Source of the DNA: Armatimonadota bacterium
GTDB lineage: Bacteria > Armatimonadota > Armatimonadia > Armatimonadales > Armatimonadaceae
Reading direction: 5' to 3'
Assembly (NCBI GenBank): GCA_014380985.1
Contig: JACMIU010000542.1
Location: 1-9,645, forward strand
Length of the DNA: 9,645 bases
Part shown: positions 4,986-9,645 of the stretch, one piece after another
Position numbering within the stretch: the stretch's first letter is position 1
Layout of the letters: every line of letters begins with the position of its first letter
Notes under the pieces: model-generated
What the model was told of the DNA's origin: nothing
Seen by the model: the letters and a program-made list of their open reading frames with translations, nothing else
Databases searched by the model: none
Program-made: the position numbers and the translations under genes

Positions 4986-6601
4986 CCCTGCGTTCGCCTT
5001 CTCGCGGAGTCGCCGTTGCCACCGGCTTATGCCTTATCGCCGTGCTGATTGTTTTTTTCGCCTCGCCGTATGCCGGGGCGCAGGTCGGCGCGGAAAGCGT
5101 GAACAGCGCGAAAGAGACGGTTAGCGCGAGCGTGGTCGCTACCTCGGTAGCGGTAATCGTGTTTCTCACCCTTCTGAACGCCGTGTTTTCGATGGCGGAA
5201 ACCGCGATTACCTCGGTGCGCCGGTCGCGCTTGGAGCAACTGGTCGAGGAAAAGCGGCGTGGCGCAGACATCGTTAAACGCCTCCACGATGACCCGCCCC
5301 GCTACATCGCCACGGTGCAAGCGGGGATTACCCTGCTCGGATTCGCCGCGTCCGCGCTTGCGGCGGTCTCCATCGCGCCCGCCGTCAAGCCGAATCTGGT
5401 GTCCCTCGCCGCGCTAACGGCAAAGTCGCCGCAAGCCATCGAATCGCTCGCCATCGGCTACGCCGTCGCGGTCGTGGTGGTGATTGTCGCGTTGCTGACA
5501 CTGGTTTTCGGCGAAATCGCGCCAAAGGCAATCGCCATGCAGTCGCCCGACGTTTGGGCGTTGCGCCTCGCGCCGTTCGTGAATATCTGCGCCGTGATTT
5601 TCGCCCCGCTCAATGCGTTCGCGCTTGGCTTAGCCTCCGTGGTTGTCAAACCGTTCGGCGCAAAGGCGCAGTTTGAAATCCCGATGATCAGCCGCGAGGA
5701 GTTCCGCGCCATTATCGAAACCGGCACACAAAAAGGCGAGTTTGACCGCACCGAGCAGGCGATTGTGGAAAACGTGATTGACTTCTCGGAAACCATTGTG
5801 CGCTCGGTAATGACGCCGCGCACCGATATGACGGCGGTTCCGGCGGAAGCCGATCTGGTGCAAACCCTGCAAACCGTAATCACGTCCGGTCACTCACGCC
5901 TTCCCGTGTTTGAAAACACTTCCGATACGATTGTCGGTATTGTTCACGCCAAAGACTTGCTACCTTTGTTCGCCGGGGGAACCGCGCCGCAATCGTTCGA
6001 CCTCCGCCTTGTCATGCGCCCTCCGGTTTTCGTGCCGGGATCGCGCCGCGTCGCCGAACTATTGGCGGAAATGCGCCGCTCGAAAAATCAGGTCGCCGTG
6101 GTGCAGGACGAGTACGGTGGCACGGCGGGCATCGTCTCGCTCGAAGATTTACTCGAAGAAATCGTCGGCGACATCCGCGACGAGTACGATGTTGACGAGC
6201 CGGAAATGCGCGTGTTGTCGTCCACGGAATCGGTGATGGACGGGCGCATGAATATCGGCGATGTGAACGACCGCCTCGGCACGGAACTCGAAAACGAGGA
6301 ATACACCACGATGGGCGGTCTGGTGTTCGGCTTGCTCGGACATGAACCGAAAAAAGGGGAACAGTTGATGCATGGCGGTTTGCGCTTCGTGGTCGAGGGC
6401 GTCGAGAAAGGGCGCGTGAAACTGCTTCGCGTGATACGGGAAAAGCCCGGCAGAACGTTAAGCCGCACCGACCCTGACGCCGATCCGCGCACCGACGCCG
6501 AAATCGCGGAAGATGAGCCGGAGGAAAACGCGGCGGTTTACGACGCGGCGGGGGACGCTACAACGGGCGTGACTCCTAACGGTCGTAACACCGCTTCGTA
6601 A
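4913..6601 (+). CDS. DUF21/CBS/CorC_HlyC membrane protein (hemolysin C / CNNM-type ion transporter family)
   Basis: A 562-residue protein of the TlyC/CorC/CNNM family, whose members are implicated in Mg2+/Co2+ or Na+-coupled transport; the hemolysin label is historical. A basic N-terminus precedes a hydrophobic segment at about 33-57 that ends in a signal-like SPYAGAQ. The DUF21 transmembrane domain (about 72-265) contains M94-A95-E96 in FSMAETAITSVRRSR and QAGITLLGF. Two CBS domains follow: the first starts near VMTPRTDM (M300) and includes HSRLPVFE; the second includes QVAVVQDEYGGTAGIVSLED. A CorC_HlyC domain lies at about 430-513 (YTTMGGLVFGLLGH), then an acidic tail (DAEIAEDEPEEN). The TTG start is supported by GGAGGAG (4895-4901), 11 nt upstream and inside dgkA, so translation is probably coupled. 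The exact ion is unknown. Confidence 0.92.
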   Translation: MEPYSHASSSVSRRPRHRAAPPAVALRSPSRGVAVATGLCLIAVLIVFFASPYAGAQVGAESVNSAKETVSASVVATSVAVIVFLTLLNAVFSMAETAITSVRRSRLEQLVEEKRRGADIVKRLHDDPPRYIATVQAGITLLGFAASALAAVSIAPAVKPNLVSLAALTAKSPQAIESLAIGYAVAVVVVIVALLTLVFGEIAPKAIAMQSPDVWALRLAPFVNICAVIFAPLNAFALGLASVVVKPFGAKAQFEIPMISREEFRAIIETGTQKGEFDRTEQAIVENVIDFSETIVRSVMTPRTDMTAVPAEADLVQTLQTVITSGHSRLPVFENTSDTIVGIVHAKDLLPLFAGGTAPQSFDLRLVMRPPVFVPGSRRVAELLAEMRRSKNQVAVVQDEYGGTAGIVSLEDLLEEIVGDIRDEYDVDEPEMRVLSSTESVMDGRMNIGDVNDRLGTELENEEYTTMGGLVFGLLGHEPKKGEQLMHGGLRFVVEGVEKGRVKLLRVIREKPGRTLSRTDPDADPRTDAEIAEDEPEENAAVYDAAGDATTGVTPNGRNTAS

Positions 6602-6629
6602 GATGCGAACAAACAGCGAAGGTATTCCT

Positions 6630-7196
6630 ATGCGATTTTATGTACCGCCTTTTCACGACCACACTACACAGACGAGGGCGTTCCGGCAGGCATTTGCGAA
6701 GTTTGGGCAAGTCATTCGTCAGGCGGAATGCGATTATTGGGACACATTGCGCCCCTTGCTCCCGCCGCCGGTCGCACAACTCATGGGCGCACACCTGCAC
6801 GATGCGTACATAGATATTCTGCGGTGGGATGGCGAATCGAAAGAACTTGCGCTTCGCCTGACCGAGTGCGGCGATAATCCCGGCTTCTTTTGCTTGAACC
6901 TTCTATATCATGGCGTTACCATGGCGTCACAGCAGGAAGAAACGCTCTCGCAAGTCGCGCAGGAACCTTCCGCGCAGATTGCGTTCCACGAGATTGACAT
7001 TCTGCAAGGCGACGCCCCCCTTGTTTTCGTCCAGCGAACCCTGTGGAATACGAACGTGGAGCGAGGGCGGAAGGGGCATATGATTGATACGTGGAAGCCG
7101 GAAACGCAGTGGCAGTTCACCGGGTTGGAGATTGAAGCAGTGCCGTGGCAAGAGCCGTATCCCGCTCCCGTCCGCCAAATAACCGGACTACCTTAG
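6630..7196 (+). CDS. hypothetical protein, 188 residues
   Basis: Soluble protein starting MRFYVPPFHDHTTQ. I chose ATG 6630 because aagg (6619-6622) lies 7 nt upstream; an in-frame ATG at 6603 has no RBS. The N-terminal half looks helical (RAFRQAFAKFGQVIRQAECDYW); then LMGAHLHDAYIDILRW, with H57-D58, starts a strand-rich C-terminal half that ends in WQFTGLEIEAVPW. The L-H-D-x-x-I element leading into beta strands occurs in several uncharacterised families of small bacterial proteins, so I infer a two-part fold, but I cannot name the family or assign activity. There is no signal peptide or membrane helix. It follows the CNNM-type gene by 28 nt in the same direction and may be the last gene of that transcript; no intrinsic terminator follows. 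Confidence 0.8.
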   Translation: MRFYVPPFHDHTTQTRAFRQAFAKFGQVIRQAECDYWDTLRPLLPPPVAQLMGAHLHDAYIDILRWDGESKELALRLTECGDNPGFFCLNLLYHGVTMASQQEETLSQVAQEPSAQIAFHEIDILQGDAPLVFVQRTLWNTNVERGRKGHMIDTWKPETQWQFTGLEIEAVPWQEPYPAPVRQITGLP

Positions 7197-7215
7197 GCTT
7201 GTTGATAGGTGGGCG

Positions 7216-7224
7216 TGGTATCCT
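7216..7224 (+). promoter_or_regulatory. possible extended -10 element for asnS
   Basis: TGgTATCCT fits the extended -10 pattern TGnTATAAT with two mismatches, 47 nt upstream of the asnS ATG. A TTGATA at 7202-7207 is too close to act as its -35, and a CATAAT at 7230-7235 is a rival hexamer. The 75-nt gap from the previous gene makes some promoter here plausible. Confidence 0.28.
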
Positions 7225-7271
7225 AACGGCATAATTTCATTCCTCTTTAAGAAGGACGTAACACAAACCTT

Positions 7272-8666
7272 ATGACCGAAACCGGCGGCTATGTCCGCGA
7301 TCTTTTAGCCGGTGAACCCGGCGCGACCGTGACCGCGCAGGGGTGGGTAAAGACGCGCCGCGACAGCAAGGGCGTCACCTTCATTCAACTCTCCGACGGC
7401 TCCTCATTCGCCGACCTGCAAATCGTGGTGGACGCCGGAACCGTGGATGCCGAAATGCTCAGTGGTGCGACTACCGGCGCGTGTTTGCGCGTGACCGGTG
7501 AATTGGTGGCGTCGCCGGGCGCGGGGCAGTCGGTGGAACTCAAATGCGCCTCGCTCGAAGTGCTGGGAACCGCCGACCCCGCGACGTATCCCCTGCAAAA
7601 GAAGGGACATACGATGGAGTTTCTGCGCGAAATCGCCCACCTGCGCCCGCGCTCCAACACGTTCGGCGCAGTCTACCGGGTGCGCTCGGCGTTGGCGTTC
7701 GCGGTTCACAAGTTCTTTCAGGAACGCGGCTTCGTCTACCTGACCGCGCCGCTGATTACCACGAGCGACGCAGAGGGGGCAGGCGCGATGTTCGGCGTTT
7801 CCACGCTCGACCTGATGAACCCGCCACGTATCAAGGAAACCGGCGCGATTGATTTCGCCGAGGATTTTTTCGGCAAGCGGGCGCATCTCACCGTGTCGGG
7901 GCAACTGGAAGCCGAGATATTCGCGCTGGCGTTCACGAACTGCTACACGTTCGGTCCGACGTTCCGCGCCGAAAATAGCAACACGCCACGCCACTTAGCC
8001 GAGTTCTGGATGATCGAGCCGGAAATGGCGTTCTGCGACCTTGACGGCGACCGCGCCTTAGCCGAAGCGTTCCTGAAATACGTCGTGCAGTACGCGCTTG
8101 ACCACTGCGCCGCCGACTTAGAGTTCTTCAACAAGCGCATTGACAGCACGGTTTTGGCGACTCTCGAAAACGTCGCTACGTCCGACTTCGCGCACATCAC
8201 CTACACCGAGGCGATAGCGATTCTGGAAAAAGCGGGCAAGTCGTGGGAGTTTCCCGTGCGCTGGGGCGTGGATTTGCAATCGGAACACGAACGCTACTTG
8301 ACCGAAGAAACGTTCGGCAAGCCGGTGATTGTCACCGATTACCCGAAGGAAATCAAGGCGTTCTATATGCGCCTCAACGACGACGATAAAACCGTGCGGG
8401 CGATGGACGTTCTCGCGCCGCGCATCGGCGAGATTATCGGCGGATCGCAACGCGAGGAGCGGCACGACGTTTTGCTAAGCAAAATACGGGGGCAGGGCTT
8501 GGACGAGTCGGCGTACTGGTGGTATCTCGAACTGCGAAAATACGGAACCGCCCCGCACGCGGGGTTCGGCTTGGGCTTCGAGCGACTGATGATGTACGTC
8601 ACGGGCATGAAGAACATCCGCGACGTGATCCCGTTCCCGCGCACGCCGGGGTACGCAGAGTTTTAA
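7272..8666 (+). CDS. asnS: asparaginyl-tRNA synthetase (class IIb)
   Basis: Charges tRNA-Asn with asparagine in the cytoplasm. 464 residues, full family length. The N-terminal OB-fold anticodon-binding domain (about 1-105) shows VTAQGWVKTRRDSKGVTFIQLSDGS cut short here at its conserved G-W-V-x-T-R-R and F-I-x-L-x-D-G-S elements. The catalytic domain shows TVSGQLEAE, motif 2 around F231-R232-A233-E234 followed by NSNTPRHLAEFWMIEPE, and motif 3 GFGLGFERLMMYVTG (431-445) ending in RDVIPFPRTPG. The GQLEAE and FWMIEPE signatures separate it from aspartyl-tRNA synthetase. ATG 7272 agrees with homologues; the best RBS, gaagga (7251-7256), is 15 nt away, longer than usual. A VF530-like gene follows after 4 nt. 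Confidence 0.97.
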   Translation: MTETGGYVRDLLAGEPGATVTAQGWVKTRRDSKGVTFIQLSDGSSFADLQIVVDAGTVDAEMLSGATTGACLRVTGELVASPGAGQSVELKCASLEVLGTADPATYPLQKKGHTMEFLREIAHLRPRSNTFGAVYRVRSALAFAVHKFFQERGFVYLTAPLITTSDAEGAGAMFGVSTLDLMNPPRIKETGAIDFAEDFFGKRAHLTVSGQLEAEIFALAFTNCYTFGPTFRAENSNTPRHLAEFWMIEPEMAFCDLDGDRALAEAFLKYVVQYALDHCAADLEFFNKRIDSTVLATLENVATSDFAHITYTEAIAILEKAGKSWEFPVRWGVDLQSEHERYLTEETFGKPVIVTDYPKEIKAFYMRLNDDDKTVRAMDVLAPRIGEIIGGSQREERHDVLLSKIRGQGLDESAYWWYLELRKYGTAPHAGFGLGFERLMMYVTGMKNIRDVIPFPRTPGYAEF

Positions 8667-8670
8667 GCAC

Positions 8671-8925
8671 ATGGAAGAGACCGCGAATCGGCAACCATCC
8701 AATGACCCGCTTCACGGCGTCACGCTGGAGCGAATGCTTACCGAACTGGTTGACGCTTACGGCTTCGACGCGATGGGCGGACGCGTTCCCGTGCGCTGTT
8801 TCACGCACGATCCGAGCATCTCCTCCAGCCTGAAGTTCCTGCGCCGGACGCCGTGGGCGCGGGAGCGGGTCGAGGATATGTACCGCTATCTGCTCCGCGA
8901 AAAGGCGCAGCAACCGAAACCGTGA
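8671..8925 (+). CDS. VF530-family (DUF2132) small protein, putative DNA-binding
   Basis: An 84-residue protein that is almost entirely one VF530/DUF2132 domain. The conserved blocks are visible in order: DPLHGVTLERMLTELVDAYG (about 11-30), VRCFTHDPSISSSLKFLRR (about 41-59), then TPWARERVEDMYRYLL. The founding member, from Vibrio fischeri, was structurally characterised and proposed to bind DNA; cellular function is not established. There is no membrane segment. The ATG lies 4 nt after the asnS stop with no strong RBS, so it is probably translated by re-initiation from asnS. The HD hydrolase follows after 51 nt with its own strong RBS. Confidence 0.9.
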   Translation: MEETANRQPSNDPLHGVTLERMLTELVDAYGFDAMGGRVPVRCFTHDPSISSSLKFLRRTPWARERVEDMYRYLLREKAQQPKP

Positions 8926-8976
8926 ACGCCGAAACGTTGCGCCGTTGCGCCCGCGATTAAACTGGTTGGAGGAAAC

Positions 8977-9645
8977 ATGGAAAACATTCTACACTTGGGC
9001 GAACCGTTCACAAACGCGCTGAAGTACGCGACCGACCTACACGCGGCGCAAGTGCGAAAAGGCACGGCGGGGATTGGCGGGGAGGGGACACCGGCGATTC
9101 CTTACGTCGCGCACCTGCTTGCCGTAACCGCGATTGTTTTGGAACATGGCGGAACGCAAACGCAAGCCATCGCCGCGCTTTTGCACGACGCAGTAGAGGA
9201 TCATGGCGGGTTGCCGCGTCTCGCCGAGATCGAAGCGCGGTTCGGGGCGGAAGTCGCCCATATCGTCGAAGCGTGTACCGACGGCGACCGGCAAGTTGAA
9301 ACCTCGTGGCGCGACCGCAAAATCGCCTATGTGCGCCATTTGCCCGGAGAGTCGGCGGAGGTTTTGCTGGTTTCGGCGTCCGACAAGCGGCACAACGCAC
9401 AGGCAATCTTAGACGATTTGCGAGCGGCAAAGCAACACGCCGACGCTGAAGCGGCAACCGTGGCAGAACACTCGCTCTGGGCGCGGTTCAAGCCGGGGCG
9501 CGGCGCGACCCTGCGCTATTACGAAGCGTTATCGGACGCCTATTTGTCCGCGCCCGCGACCCTGACGCACCCCGGCTTGAACCGCCTTGTCGCCGAGTTC
9601 GCGCACGTCGTCGCCGAGTTGTCCGCCGAAGCGGGCGGGAACGAC
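8977..9645 (+). CDS. RelA/SpoT-type HD-domain phosphohydrolase (MESH1-like), 3' end cut by the window
   Basis: Opens at ATG 8977 behind a strong ggagg (8968-8972) and stays open for 223 codons to the last base, so the C-terminus is missing. Residues 14-160 form an HD hydrolase domain like the (p)ppGpp hydrolase half of Rel/SpoT. The R-K-G element has R27; metal ligands are H46 (PYVAH), H70-D71 (LLHDAVED) and D136; the catalytic acid pair is E74-D75; and DKRHN keeps N140. Their spacing matches the Rel hydrolase. There is no synthetase domain within the visible part, and the length already suits a stand-alone small alarmone hydrolase. The usual proline after H46 is leucine, and a glycine-rich loop (31-39) lengthens the segment before it. 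Substrate could be (p)ppGpp, NADPH (as for animal MESH1) or another nucleotide. Probably the end of the asnS group. Confidence 0.88.
   Translation, partial: MENILHLGEPFTNALKYATDLHAAQVRKGTAGIGGEGTPAIPYVAHLLAVTAIVLEHGGTQTQAIAALLHDAVEDHGGLPRLAEIEARFGAEVAHIVEACTDGDRQVETSWRDRKIAYVRHLPGESAEVLLVSASDKRHNAQAILDDLRAAKQHADAEAATVAEHSLWARFKPGRGATLRYYEALSDAYLSAPATLTHPGLNRLVAEFAHVVAELSAEAGGND

Noticed and set aside
591..9531. TTA leucine codons seem to be followed by a G-starting codon more often than expected
   Set aside because: I counted about 12 of 18 in the GC-rich genes. G-starting codons are common anyway and the CNNM-type gene goes the other way, so the sample is too small to claim a rule.

Overview
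The window is chromosomal bacterial DNA: about 60% GC or more in most genes, tightly packed, with canonical Shine-Dalgarno sites (AGGA, GGAGG) and frequent GTG and TTG starts. The organism cannot be named from the sequence. A GTP-type PEP carboxykinase, a dedicated asparaginyl-tRNA synthetase, a DgkA/CNNM gene pair and a VF530-type protein suit many lineages. A little-studied phylum such as Armatimonadota is a guess only. No mobile element, tRNA, rRNA, CRISPR array or convincing intrinsic terminator was found.

Layout. Positions 1-227 are non-coding, or the edge of an upstream region, and hold a long palindrome and a degenerate direct repeat. A class I SAM-dependent methyltransferase (228-992) is followed by GTP-dependent PEP carboxykinase pckG (1054-2844). 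A short leucine-rich ORF with its own ribosome-binding site overlaps the pckG start. Next is an AT-richer gene of unknown function (2924-3421), convergent with two small leftward membrane-protein genes (4020 to 3772, then 3725 to 3456). The 172-bp gap 4021-4192 is a divergent promoter region with a TATACT hexamer on each strand. Rightward from it run a DgkA-type lipid kinase with an extra C-terminal membrane region (4193-4909), a DUF21/CBS/CorC-HlyC membrane protein (4913-6601) and an unrecognised 188-residue protein (6630-7196). A last group holds asnS (7272-8666), a VF530-like small protein (8671-8925) and an HD-domain RelA/SpoT-type hydrolase (8977 to the window end, 3' incomplete).

How the genes fit together. 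Most are housekeeping: gluconeogenesis/anaplerosis (pckG), lipid-carrier or diacylglycerol phosphorylation beside a CNNM-type membrane protein, and asparagine charging followed by a possible (p)ppGpp hydrolase. The dgkA-CNNM pair is separated by 3 nt and asnS-VF530 by 4 nt, so each pair is probably co-transcribed. I see no clear new multi-gene system. The points most worth a second look are the palindromic repeat cluster at the left edge, the leader ORF over the pckG start, the C-terminal extension of the lipid kinase, the compositionally odd gene at 2924, and the catalytically complete small HD hydrolase downstream of asnS.
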